Assembly (NCBI GenBank): GCA_026315105.1 | Contig: CM048746.1 | Coordinates: forward strand, 563,903,940-563,967,939 | Length of the DNA stretch: 64,000 nucleotides | Direction of reading: 5' to 3' | DNA from: Locusta migratoria | Taxonomy: Eukaryota > Arthropoda > Insecta > Orthoptera > Acrididae | Shown: positions 43,391 through 54,987 of the stretch, piece after piece | How positions within the stretch are numbered: position 1 is the stretch's first letter | Layout: every line of letters starts with the position of its first letter | Position numbers and translations under genes: made by a program | The notes under the pieces: model-generated | The model's input: the letters and a program-made list of their open reading frames with translations, nothing else | Told to the model about the DNA's origin: nothing | The model's database searches: none

Positions 43391-44860
43391 GATGCTGCAT
43401 GTGAAGCCAAGCGATCCCTTCTCTTTAACCAACACAACCTTATGGAACATGAGCAGACTTCTACCTCCACGTTGTGAGATTGGAGTTTGAAGTCTGACGC
43501 AAAATATCATAGTCTATCATCGTGTCACATCGGAAATGAGTATAACGCAATCCTGCTTAGTACGGACGATAATTGCTTTTCTCCTGGAAAATATCACGCG
43601 ATCACATGCATCAAGACAATGACAATTGACTAAGTTTTCGGTAGCGGCACTACTTACAATAGGCTCCCAGTGCCCTCAACGCACACTAAGGTACCGTAAA
43701 CTCTTCCCAAATTATTTACAAGTGTTTTCGTCAACCCAATTCAAAGTTGAAGAGTACCCCCTACGTTTGACGTTCTACGATGAAGAAAGGAAGAGACTGC
43801 TTGATTAATGGGAAGTACCAATCAGATGAAACAACAAACGGAACGATATTGTAGACACAATACGTGGGGTTGCTGAAGAAACAACGCAGACAACGAATGA
43901 GGGATATCCAATAATATCCTTACGTAAAGAAAGATCGTTAATTTTAAGATTTTTTCTTTCTTTCTTCCAGCGTAATTTCACGCACAATATAATTTTTTGT
44001 CACCCCGGAAATAGCATTACTATTGTTACTTTTATTTGTTATAAGATCTAATTTCTATATAAAAGAAAAGAAGAAAAAATTGGTAAGGTAACAGCTTGCT
44101 ATGCGGTACTTCGCTTGTCCGAATCTCGTCGTGTACCTTAATTTGTCTTAAATTCATATACATAATCACGGTGATTTTCATTGTTATTTTTAATCTATTC
44201 ATTGATTCGGGTGATTATTTAAGTAATAATAATCACTACTTATCATAATAGTATTGACTTTGTAATAAATAAATAAAGGAAACATCCACCAATTGCAGGG
44301 TTGAACCTTTATTAACTAACAGTTTTAGGATATTAATGCTCTTCGTATTACATTGATAACATAAGTTAATGTTCAGTAATATTACACCTAAAACTGGTAG
44401 TTAATAAATCTTCGACCATAAAATTGGTGGCTATTTCCTGTGTTAACTTATAAATCAGAGTTGCAGCAATGGATTCAGTATTGATTATTTTATTTGCTCC
44501 CATTTTTCACCCTTTCATCCTTTTTTCGACAGGAATATGTCTGTATGGTTTATAACCTGTAACCGAGTGCCGAGTAGGTCTGCTAATTGATTCGTAACAC
44601 GGCACAAGTGTAATTAATCACTGGAACGTGTGAGGATATTTACAAGTAGCTAATAATAGCGGTAGTAACCGTCAGGGTCTGTCGAGCGCTGTTGGCTTGC
44701 GGGGTGCACTCAGCCCTTGTAAGGTCAACTGAAGGGCTCCTTGACTGAGAAGTAGCGACTCCGGTCACGAAGATTGACATAACGGCCGGGGGTGCGCGGA
44801 GCTGACCACGTCCCTCTCCATACCGCATCCGTTGACGCCTTTTTTCCCTCTTTTTTGCCT

Positions 44861-44914
<54 letters not shown>

Positions 44915-45409
44915 GACGGACCAGTGATGTTTTTTTCGTGAATGCGCCGCTGGAGAGCAGCATCGTTCACTTGTAAGTCTTTGTTGAACGAACGTCGTGA
45001 AAAGGTGTTGCTGTCATTATCGTCTTATTTCAGGAGAAAGTCACATTTTCTGTTTTGGTAAGATTAAAAGTTTTTTTTTTCATGTAGTTACCTTCTTTTA
45101 GTATTACGGCACAGTTTGCACATTATTCTTACAGTTTTATTACTAAAAGCTTGACAAATGTGGTTAGCATGTACCTAACCTAAAAAGGCCACCAAGCCTT
45201 AAAACTACAGAGTGAAATCGGGGTGGTCCATCTTTCCCAGACAATCGGGATAGATGGATCATTTCTATTTGTGGGAGATGAACCATGCATTTTAATTAGG
45301 GAGAGGTGGACCACAATTAAATATATCTTAAGTGACCATGGCAATTACATTAATATTTTAAAAATTGATCGAATAACACGTTTTTGCATAGTCGGTATTT
45401 TTCTCTTTT
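43391..45409. other. no recognised gene; (TA)n microsatellite inside
   Basis: Two kb of mostly AT-rich sequence holds the (TA)n tract at 44874-44911. Nothing else recognised. Confidence 0.4.
44874..44911. repeat. (TA)n microsatellite, 38 bp
   Basis: Uninterrupted TA dinucleotides. The repetitive Ile-Tyr run in the antisense translation is an artefact of this tract. Confidence 0.95.
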
Positions 45410-45415
45410 AGAAAA

Positions 45416-45890
45416 ATGCAAACTAATTACAAAAGTACCGGATCTTGTGAGCGAGGCAAATGGACCGATGATGGATTGATGAAGGCTATACGTGCTGTGC
45501 GGGATATCATGGTTGTCAATGCTGCAGCTAAAGCTTTTGGTATACCTAAAACTACAATGAAAAGAAGACCCAGCCTTTACTGGGTATTGAGAATGAACGA
45601 AAAGTTATCGCTAACATTAAGAAACGTCAAGAGCGAGGCTTTGCAGCGTTTAGAGATTCGGTAAGGAGTATGGCATTTGAATTAGCTGAAGGCTAAATAT
45701 ACAACATACTTTCAATAAAAAATTAAAAAAAGGCTGGTTACGACTGGATTCATTCCTTTGTTAGACGCAATCCCAATATGAATCCCCACATGAATGTTTT
45801 TCGTCATTTGCTAATAAGTGTAAGAGCTGTGGTAGAAGAAAAATATCCTAAAGTTTGCACAAAATCTACAAATCAATTAAAATCCAGTGT
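45416..45890 (+). pseudogene. pogo/Tigger-like transposase DNA-binding remnant
   Basis: The frame at 45416-45664 encodes RGKWTDDGLMKAIRAVRD, then VNAAAKAFGIPKTTMKRR, a psq-type HTH (DNA-binding domain of pogo/CENP-B-like transposases). After a stop, 45735-45890 encodes AGYDWIHSFVRRNPNMNP, resembling the second (CENP-B) HTH. The DDE domain is missing. An ATG (45416) starts the first frame, but the protein is truncated after about 82 residues. This is a relic, not a domesticated gene. Confidence 0.75.
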
Positions 45891-47084
45891 TCGCTTACTA
45901 TTTACAGAATACTGATAACATTGTTTTGCTCTGAAATGTCTTACTGTATTCATTACTGCATATTCCAATAAAATATGTGATTTTCATTCACTCTTTTCTT
46001 CATGTGTAGCAATTATTTACGTGAGCCATCTGTCCCACTACACTGGTCCATCTCACCCATACACCTGCAGGTGACATGAACCGGTGATGTATATTTTTAT
46101 TTGACTTGCATTTTGAGTGGGAGGGCCTCAATAATGTACTGTATGTAAGCTTATATAACAATCTATAGGAAAATTCGGCCAGAAGTTAAAAAAAAAAATA
46201 TTAAAAACCGATGAATTTCACCCTAAAGAGAAAAAGTGCTCCAACTCTCCCTGAGTTTCCCTATATATATATATATATGGCCCTCCTACCTCCCCTTCAG
46301 CCCTTCGTTAGTCACGCCATGAGTGCCTTCTTCGGCCGGCTTCATCGCCGTTAGACAAATTGGAAAATCATAATATTTCTGAACAATTTTCTGTTCTAAA
46401 TAAAATGTGAAACCAAAGTGAACGAAAGAAGGTAAATATGAACATCTGCCTTCCATAGCCTTTTCCCGAGGAAAAAAAAACATAAAGGAAATATATAAAA
46501 TGCTTTAACTAAATATTTCATTCTTCTGTGTGTCCGTCCATTTGGAGATTACCCAATACTTTCTTTGCTTAGACACGCCGTCAGATTCGGGGTATCATAA
46601 TGTCCAACATGTTTCCATATTTCTTATGGTAATTCAAGTCAGATTTAATTTTAAAATTTTCAGTTTCAATATAGGTCCAGTAGTCAGTATAATTGGCGAC
46701 ACGTTTTTGAATTAGATAGCCAATGGTATGGCCTAGCATCCAGGTCGCTGCGTTGTTCTTGCTTGAGGTTGACACGGCGGCCGGTCAGTACCCAGTGGGC
46801 CCCCTGAGGCCTGTCCGGCGGAGTTTAGCTTACTTCAATGATAGCGGGGAACTACAGTTAGCTTTTAGCGCTATATCTGAAATGTAATGTAGTAAAGTGC
46901 AAATAAGAAACATGAAACTATAATTATACTCAGTAATAAAGCGGGTGACGTCTATCATCTTGTGGTTACGCGACTGACTGTGAAGCAAAGGAAACACGTT
47001 CGCGCCTTGCTTGAGGCTAATATTTTTAAATTCATCTCCGCATTTATAACATATTCTGGGACTTTAATTTTTAACTAAGATTTG
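45891..47084. other. no recognised feature
   Basis: AT-rich; a short (TA)n lies at about 46263-46278. No domain or terminal repeat seen. Confidence 0.4.
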
Positions 47085-47256
47085 TATTTGCAAAGCTTAT
47101 GGGACGTAACTGTGGGGTCAAACTATATATAAACTACCTTATACTAAAGACGGCAGAAACATCCATGCCCGATGGGGAATTCGAAACCCCCGACGGGGAA
47201 CGGCCTCGCGCATCACAGTATAGCGCCTCAATGCGATCGGCCACTGCGCCGCGGCA
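47085..47256 (-). mobile_element. SINE, family A variant, degenerate
   Basis: The antisense copy of the variant also seen at 36483-36688 includes a GACGGGGAACGGCCTCGCGC block and a B-box complement (GGAATTCGAAACC, decayed). The tail is shortened. Confidence 0.8.
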
Positions 47257-47315
47257 ATTTTTATCTAACTGCAGTATATTGCGAAATATTGTTTGTTATT
47301 TAGACGTAACAGTGT

Positions 47316-47317
<2 letters not shown>

Positions 47318-47359
<42 letters not shown>
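47318..47359. repeat. (CT)n microsatellite, 42 bp
   Basis: Uninterrupted CT dinucleotides. No gene is associated with it. Confidence 0.95.
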
Positions 47360-47384
47360 GAGTAAGTTTATTATTTGTGTCTGG

Positions 47385-47793
47385 AAACGTTCAAATGTTT
47401 GTTAATATGAGAGACCAAACTACTGTGTTCATCTGTCTCCAGACTTACGAACTACTTAAACTAACTTACACTAAGGGCAGAACACAAACCCATGCCCAAG
47501 GGAGAACTAGAACCTCCGGCGGGAACGGCCGCCCAGTGCGTAGGATGACGCCTTAGACCACAGGGGCCGGCCGCGGTGGTCGAGGGGACTGAGGCGCTCC
47601 AGTCACGGTCTGCACGGCCACTACGGTCGGGGGTTCGAATCCCCCCTCGGGCATGGATATTTGTGCCGTCCTAGTTCGTAAGTAGTTCATAAGTAGTTTG
47701 TAAGTTTAGGGACTGATGACCCCGTAGTTAAGTCCCATAAGCTATACAAACATTTGAATTTGAGACCACAGGGCCGTTCCGTGCGGCTAGTGG
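47385..47793 (-). mobile_element. SINE, family B, interrupted by another SINE
   Basis: The antisense family B copy (tail GTTCAAATGTTTGTTAATATG, B-box complement decayed to AACTAGAACCTCC) is cut within its head at 47565. The rest of the head (CCGTTCCGTGCGGCTAGTGGC) resumes after the inserted SINE and its TSD. Confidence 0.85.
47566..47762 (+). mobile_element. SINE, family A, nested in a family B SINE
   Basis: A full-length, well-preserved copy (B-box GGTTCGAATCCCCCC intact) is flanked by the perfect 11-bp repeat AGACCACAGGG at 47555-47565 and 47763-47773. It is younger than the family B copy it splits. Confidence 0.95.
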
Positions 47794-49870
47794 CAACAAT
47801 TTGCAAATTATACATAAAACACACAAATAAGAGTAAATATTCAAAACACGTTCATCATGGTGTAAAACTACGAATCAGAGTAAATATAAGAACACTGACA
47901 TATTAGAAACAGTTTAAAAATTTAATTTACTCTCAGTTGTCTATAACGTCCAAAAGAAAATTTACGATCTAGTTCTTTTATGAAAATTGTTATTCAAATA
48001 AAAAGTTTTCGTTATATGTACAACTGGAATTTTAAAAGCTGTTATTGCAAAAATAGTTGCAGTTCATTGTGATGTAATGATTAATCTGAACATGTATTTA
48101 AATCTCTGTCCATGATTTCAATCTGGAATCTTTGTAATAACAACATTGTCAGTACTCATCAAGTAAAAATTTCGAAGGAATGGTTATACAGACGAATTAA
48201 ATTTACACACTTCAATCTTAAAAGAATATGCTGTTTTCGACGAATATAACTATTTTGCGAATATATGTTTACGCAGGAATCTCAGAGCACAGCTGTAACT
48301 GCTGAAACGAACGGCAATCACATTTTCATTCTACTGTTTTCTAGTTGTATTGTTTAGATAGTCCAATCGCTTGTACAATAATTATTAACATCAGCTCTTC
48401 ACTATAGCGATCGACAAATCGATAGTCTCGTTTCAGGTTGCCTTCATAGAGCGACTAACGATTACGTGAGTTCCAGCGAAATCCAGTGTGAGAACTGTAC
48501 TAACCTCATATTTGACCTGCCGTCTGCGTTCCTCACTGCCGATCTCTCCGGCCCCTGCAGCCTTGCATTTATACTGACCCGCTGCACACGCCATCACCGC
48601 CTAAACCATTAGCTCAGAACCTTTTTAGACGAGAGAATTCTTTGATTTCTTTGGTGTGAGCAGGAACCACACATTTCAAGAAAAATATCACGTCAATCTA
48701 AAAATTAACATTAATCAGAACTTTTAATTTATTCGTGTAATTCAAAAGTAAAGCGTATTAACAGTATTATAAGAACAGAAACTACCAGCGACCTGCCCGG
48801 GTGGAATTTCTGTTCCATATCTATAAAAATCGATATGTTAATGTTTTTTGTTCGTTATTATGTTCTACGTAATATTAACACAATGCATACTATGTTTACA
48901 CAATTCATATCGTGTTTAATCCATATTTACACACAAATATCTCAGTATAACGTATGTATTTAAAAGTTTAAGGGCTGATTGCATAAACATTGCTAACTGG
49001 AGGTTAAACCTGACATTAGTTCAGAAATTATACTCTGTTCAGGGCTCCGCTAAACCTGGATCCGCCGAAGCTGATTCAACGTTAATATGAGTCAGCACGG
49101 TAGATGCTTGGCAACATCGCTAAAGTCGGTTATCGATATGATTACTGCGTTTTGACCCCAGATATTAATCGATACAGAATATTTGCTATCGAAGGTTTCA
49201 TCTTGTAAAGATGGAAGGAAATAAACAGAAAAATGAGCTGCATTAAAACGTCTCCTAACACGAAAAAGATTTTATTCTAGAAATCGTTTTGGAGCGATAT
49301 TAGTACACAATAGGAAAAAAAACGTATAAAGTTACTACGGTGTAGAAGGTACACACATGGAAAGAAGTTTCTGTTCATTTTAATCCGTACAATACCGGAA
49401 CAGGTAGATTTCCATACTGTGTCATGAAAAAATTCAGAAAAGAACAGATATTGTTGTTTAAGCTCTGTTTACAATTATTACGATATATTTCGACTTCCAG
49501 TAATCGCTGCATATTCGAAAACAATAATGTGAAATAGTTCTGTTGCTCAACAGTCGCCTAGAATGCTCTGAAAACTGAGGGTATGCTAAGGTAATGCAAT
49601 GGTGTGTTATGGTATGGTAGTGTTTTCTGATTATGTTTTATGACCGATGCCTATACCAGTTTCTATGGCTATTAGTGTAAATGTGCCACGTAAATGTGTA
49701 ACACGATTCTAACCCTTAAATCTTTAAACGCAAGCACTTAGCCACCATCACCTCCGCCTGTTGCTTACCCGTGAACAGTATGTCCATAAAAGCGTAACTG
49801 TGTTTCAATCATCAATGTGCACGTAGTTGTCACCGCGCTATGCGTTCAGTAGTAAAAAAATTCTTACGAA
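47794..49870. other. 2-kb stretch with no recognised feature
   Basis: AT-rich DNA with no frame longer than about 60 codons and no domain, TIR or tandem repeat that I can see. Confidence 0.45.
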
Positions 49871-49918
49871 CTGCAGTTACGCCGGCGGCGGTGGCCGAGG
49901 AGACTGAGGCGCTTCAGT

Positions 49919-50120
49919 TCAAAAATGTTCAAATGTTTGTAAAGCTTATGGGACTTAACTACGGGGTCATCAGTCTCTAAACTTACAAACTACTTATGAA
50001 CTACTTACGAACTAGGACGGTACAAATATCCATGCCCGAGGGGGGATTCGAACCCCCGACCGTAGTGGCCGTGCAGACCGTGACTAAAGCGCCTCAGTCC
50101 CCTCGGCCACCGCGGCCGGC
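49919..50120 (-). mobile_element. nested SINE 1, family A
   Basis: This full-length antisense copy with a perfect B-box complement is flanked by GGCGCTTCAGT at 49908-49918 and 50121-50131. It sits within the head of the outer SINE. Confidence 0.95.
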
Positions 50121-50208
50121 GGCGCTTCAGTCATGGTCTGCACTGCCACTACGGTCGAGGGTTCAAATCCCCCCTCGGGCATGGATATTTGTGCCGTCCT
50201 TAGTCTTA

Positions 50209-50403
50209 TGTTTGTTTGTAAACCTATCGGATCAAACTGCGTGGTCATCAGTCCGTAGCTTACAAACTACTTAAACTAAGGTAAACTAACCTAAGGACAA
50301 ACACACACACCCCATGCCTCAGGAAGGACTCGAACCTGCGACGGCAAGCAACCGCGCGCTCCGCAGCGAGGTGCCTTAGACCGCTCGGCTACTCCACCGC
50401 GGC
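50209..50403 (-). mobile_element. nested SINE 2, family B
   Basis: This full-length antisense family B copy (B-box complement GGACTCGAACC intact) is flanked by CCTTAGTCTTA at 50198-50208 and 50404-50414. It sits in the body of the outer SINE. Confidence 0.95.
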
Positions 50404-50521
50404 CCTTAGTCTTAGTTTTAGCTTATCTAGTTCATAAGTAGTTTGTAAGCTTAGGGACTGATGACCCAGTAGTTAAGTCCCATAAGTTCTACAAACATTT
50501 GAACATTTGAGCTGCAGTTAC

Positions 50522-51239
50522 TAATACTCCAGCTCAGAGAGCATGGAGAGATGTAGGATCGTTATTGTGGACTGTCGTAGTTCATCGACGTATCTGTTCC
50601 CTGCAAATTTTCATCAGGGACTGTTACGGAAGCGGCGCTACCGCTCCAAGCGGCAGCATTGTATTTACAGAAGAATGGCGATTGGATCTTTCTAAGTTAG
50701 GTGGCTATTGACGTTCCAAGTGTCACACTTTTACGAATATGTTAACAAATATTTTCATCCGATAGCCAACAAATTTCACAGGACCACCTGATGGGCTCGT
50801 CTGGATATTGCATGAGGATTACATCAAAATAGCTTTAGCCTTCTTGCAGTCCATATGGAACATACATACATACATACATTTTTATAGATAAGATTAATAG
50901 AATTACAGTTCGGTGTGCAGCAATGTCATTTTCCAGCTTAAGCATGAAATTCTTGTTCACCTAAATAAGTCATGAAGAAAATCGCAGGTTGGCGGAAGGC
51001 GATTTCCGAAATGTTATTGAATTACTTTCGCTTTTTACAATGAAAGTGCCCGAATGGATGGATTCAATTGCGTTCTTATAGATTATATCATTATGGAATG
51101 GAATAAGCATTCAGTAGTATTAAGAAACAGATGAATATATTTAAAACGGTACCGATGTTACCATCAGTGAAATTCTCGAGTTATGCTGGACATGCAGTAC
51201 GACTTTCAGAGAGCGTAACAAGAATTTAATAATTTAAAA
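50522..51239. other. no recognised feature
   Basis: A short (CATA)n run lies at about 50860-50880. Nothing else recognised. Confidence 0.4.
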
Positions 51240-52235
51240 TACACTCTTTCAAATTCTGAAGGTAGCACGGGTAAAATATAGGGAGCAACGAGTTATATTT
51301 GAGTTGTACAAAAACCATTCTGCCGGTACTACAATTGAAGGACGTGAAAGGGAAGCAGAGGTTGGGATGGGAGTAAGACTTTCCCCAATGTTGTTCAATC
51401 TGTACATTGAGCAAGCATTGAAAGAAAGCAAGAAGAAATTTGGAGAGGGAGTTTGCCGATGACATAGTAATTCTGACAGAGACTGCAAAGGATCTGGAAG
51501 AACAGTTGAATGCAACGGACAGTGTCTTGAAAAGAGGGTATAAGATGAACATCAACAAGAGTAAAACAAGGATAATGGAATGTAACGTCAGAAAATCAGG
51601 GGATGCTGCAAGAGTTAGATCAGGTAATGAGACAATAAAAGTGGTAGATGAGTTTTGTTATTCGGGTAGCAAGATAACTTCTGATGGCCGAAGTAAAAAA
51701 GATATAAAATGCAGAATGGCTATGGGGAGAAAAGCGTTTCTTAAGAAACGAAATTTTTTTGACATCCAATATTAGTTTAAATGATAGGAAATCCTTTCTG
51801 AGAGCATTTGTGTGGAGTGTAGCATTGTATGGGAGTGAAAAGTAGACGATAAGGAGTTCAGACAAAAAGAGGATAGAAGCTTTTGAAATGTGGTGCTACA
51901 GACGAATGATGAAAATTAGATGGGTAGTTCACGTAACTAATGAGGAGGTGCTTAACCGAATTGGGGAGAAAGGAGTTTCTGGCATACCCTGACTAAGAGA
52001 CGGGATAGATAGGTGGGATACATTCTGACACATCAAGGAATCGTCAACTTAGCATTAGAGGAAAATGTATGGGGTAAAAATCGTAGAGGGAGACCGAGGG
52101 ACGAATACCGTAAGCGGATTCAAGAGGGTGTAGATTGCCGAACTTACTCTCAGATGAAGAGGCTTGCACAGGATAGGGTAGTGTGAAGAGCTGCATGACA
52201 CCAGTCTGTGGACTGAAGACCACAACAACAACAAT
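51240..52235 (+). pseudogene. RTE-type LINE 3' end
   Basis: The plus strand reads TTIEGREREAEVGMGVRLSP and MLFNLYIEQALKES (motif B region, QGC decayed), then FADDIVILTETAKDLEEQLN (motif C, FADD intact) in another frame. KMNINKSKTRIMECN and DEFCYSGSKITSDGRSKKDI (thumb) follow, and after another shift RIEAFEMWCYRRMMKIRW. The 3' end is CTGTGGACTGAAGACCACAACAACAACAA at about 52235. Several frameshifts; 5'-truncated. It is the same clade as 36096-37915. Confidence 0.88.
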
Positions 52236-53821
52236 AAAATCAATACCAGTTTGAAATTTTATACCTTCCCCGAAAAAAAATAAAAGTAGCTGTTGCGGAC
52301 CACTTGTGGTGCATGACTAACTCGTTTAAAGGGAAGGTGACCGTGTAGGCTGCGAACGTGTAGCTGACGGGCCAGCCTTTAGAGCAGTGTTTTGAACCTG
52401 TAGGTTGAGCCTATGGCGGGTAGCAATATAATGGAACGTATAGTTTTTAAAGTGACTACAACAATACTCGAAGGGGATGAAAAGAACGCAGTGGGGAAGG
52501 GAGCAGGGTAGAGCGGGTCTAATTTAAAAAAGGGGTAATATGAATAATTGTTAGATTTTGTACAAACAGTACAACACCATCAAAGTGGAGACGTCATTAT
52601 GTGTTCCTTGTTGTCGGAGGTTTCGTGTACACGTCTATTTCCTTTTCTGACTTCAGAAATTTACTCAAGATTTATTTAAAGTGTATAAGGTAAATGGCTC
52701 AGAACTGGTCATTGCACGGTTTGTAAAACTGACATGGTATTTGCTAGGGATTTCCTTCACTTTCTAGGAAATGAAGCCAAAATAAGTTGGAGCATGATCC
52801 TGGTTCCTCCATACGCCACATTGGTGACTCGTGCTGCCATGTGTTAGTGGACTGAGGAACTACTTCACAAAAGCCTTTAAGTGTACTTTGGGGCTATGTG
52901 AATAACTAAAAATGGAGCTTTATGAATAGTGTTGGAAAACTGAATATGGGCTAAAGTGCGTTTACAAAAGATTTTCTATTTTGTAATAAATAATTCTTTC
53001 ATTTTCTTCAGATGCTGAGGACCTATAAATGGAAAGGAAGCAGAATGGAATGGGGCGAGGGGGTCGATGAAGAAGGCAGCTAGAAGCAGCGATGAAAAGC
53101 ATATAACTATTAGAAGCCAATAAAACTTATGGAGTGCCGTATACGAGTTTATACCGACGTTATCAAAAAGAAAAATTCCTATAAAGTTCTTAATCTTTTA
53201 CAAAAAAGTGTCGACGATGTTGTGCCTTTACATAATTTTGAAGATAAGGCTACTGAATGGAAAGGAGGATTCTGCCAGGTGAAATGGTCGTGCGTGGCAG
53301 ATGAAGATAATCGTGAATGGATACAATGACAAACTTGTACCACCTGCTATCATTAATACTGTGTGGTGCGAGAGATCATACACAAGTTGCTTGTGGACGC
53401 TGCAGGCGATTTACGAGACCAGAAACATATTATAACGGCTACAATAAATTAATGTGAAATTACTATAGTAATAAGAGGTAATGAGTATTAAATAAAAATT
53501 AGCACATTTTCAGCTAACCTTACATGTAATTTAGTTGTGCATCTGTCCACAATTTACCTCATTCAAACAGCCCCGGCCACTATCCGAATAGCCCCACTGT
53601 AAAGCACTGTGCCATCGGTTGGGTAAATCGAACAAAAATATAACCAAAATGTTTGACAATTGTGTACTACCTCCTTTCATCAGTAGGATAAGTACACCCA
53701 TAGAAGTCACAGTAAATGCTTAAAACAAAAATAAAGTTAATGAATTTTCGAAAAAAAAAATGTTACTTGAAATTATTCTTATAGCCCCGCTGTTAACCTA
53801 AGTCATTGTTATAGCCTTTAC
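52236..53821. other. no recognised feature
   Basis: AT-rich, short frames only; nothing matches a known family. Confidence 0.4.
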
Positions 53822-53954
53822 CAAATGTTATTGAATCTGTGCACTGTGCAAGATTCAGGGAGAAGAAATAAAAGTTTATGGTCTGATATTGAGATTGTGA
53901 TTCTGTCAGAGACGTCAAAGGCTCTGTAAGAGCGATTGAATAAAATGGCCAGCG
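53822..53954 (+). pseudogene. RTE LINE scrap
   Basis: A short match, in translation, to the region around RTE motif C (a DIEIVILSETSKAL, stop, ERLNKMAS stretch, with FADD decayed). It is immediately followed by a SINE tail. Confidence 0.6.
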
Positions 53955-54012
53955 TAAGTTTAGGGACTGATGACTCCGCAGTCAAGTCCCATAAGCTATA
54001 CAAATATTTGAA
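53955..54012 (+). mobile_element. SINE family A, tail fragment
   Basis: Only the tail is present (GTAAGTTTAGGGACTGATGA through AAGTCCCATAAGC to AAATATTTGAA). The head is missing, probably lost by recombination with the RTE scrap. Confidence 0.8.
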
Positions 54013-54064
54013 GCGTTTCTCTACCCATATCAACTCACAAGAGCAATCTACTTCAGCTGTACTG

Positions 54065-54480
54065 ATATGGAGCCCCTCATACGTCTAGATACGACTCTGA
54101 CAGATCACACGTAGCGACGTACGGATCCTGACTGATAACCTGCATCTATTTATGTTCATTGCCCAATTACAATTCGCAATTCCAGCAAGACAATGTGAGG
54201 CCCTATACGCCCAGAATTTGTACAGAGTAGCCACAAGAACATCATTCTGAGTTTAAACATCTCCGCTGGCCACCAAACTGCCCAGACATGAACATCGTTG
54301 AGCCCAGCTGGAATGCCTTGCAAGACGTTCAGAAGTAATCGCCGTCTTTCGGGCGCTTACGGATTTATGAACACTCCTGCAGGTTGCACGGAGTCATCAA
54401 TACCCTACAGCACTAATTCTGACATTAGTCGAGTCCATGTCACGTCGTGAGGCGGCATTTCTGTGCGCTCGGAGTTACCA
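54065..54480 (+). pseudogene. Tc1-like transposase C-terminal fragment
   Basis: The plus strand encodes FQQDNVRPYTPRICTE, a stop, then HHSEFKHLRWPPNCPDMN and IVEPSWNALQDVQKS. QQDN holds the second catalytic Asp of Tc1-type transposases, and PDMNIVEP holds the third acidic residue in Tc1 style (PDLN.IE). Stops and a frame change are present. Terminal repeats were not found. Confidence 0.8.
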
Positions 54481-54985
54481 ACTGCTTCTCGTGACAGCGA
54501 CTAACTCTGGCCCACTACTGCCCTCTCGCAGCCAGAGCGTCCAATCTCCAATCAAATCATAGTTCCAAAAACTACTGCGTCACTTACAACGTATATCTGT
54601 GGCCAGTCCACAAAATCAATTACATGTAATATATTTACAGTAAAATACGTACAAAATAAAATAAGTACAATGCAGAATAAATAACAGTAAAAATAATCAG
54701 AAATAATATAAATTAATAGAAATATCTACGCAACTTCATAAGTACCATGTTATAACTATTGCGGCGCACAGAGAAAGTAAACAAACTAAAATGTTAGAGA
54801 AAATGAATTATATAGGGACTGTACAAGTGAAGCCTGGTTATACACAAGTCGCTATAGTCATACACTATGTCCTTGTTTGTATCGGATCTCCTTTTTTATT
54901 TCCTGATAAACTGCTAGAACTCGATGTGATACGGACTCAACAAACGTTCGAAGTCCCCTGCAGACATAATCACCCATGTTGCCTA
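54481..54985. other. no recognised feature
   Basis: AT-rich up to the TA target of the next element; the last 100 bp are joined to 55911 onward in the pre-insertion sequence. Confidence 0.4.
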
Positions 54986-54987
54986 TA

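Larger units (their letters stand above)
49881..50511 (+). mobile_element. SINE, family A, host of two further SINEs
   Basis: The outer copy starts GCCGGCGGCGGTGGCCGAGG and ends ACATTTGAACATTTGAG, flanked by the perfect repeat CTGCAGTTAC at 49871-49880 and 50512-50521. It is cut after the A-box region (49918) and in the body (50208) by two later SINEs, each with its own TSD. Confidence 0.95.

Noticed and set aside
44640..44963. 107-codon antisense frame with an Ile-Tyr repeat
   Set aside because: The repeat is simply a translated (TA)n microsatellite.
47318..47359. CRISPR-like or regulatory array
   Set aside because: Plain (CT)n microsatellite. No spaced repeats of CRISPR type exist anywhere in the window, and the sequence is eukaryotic.
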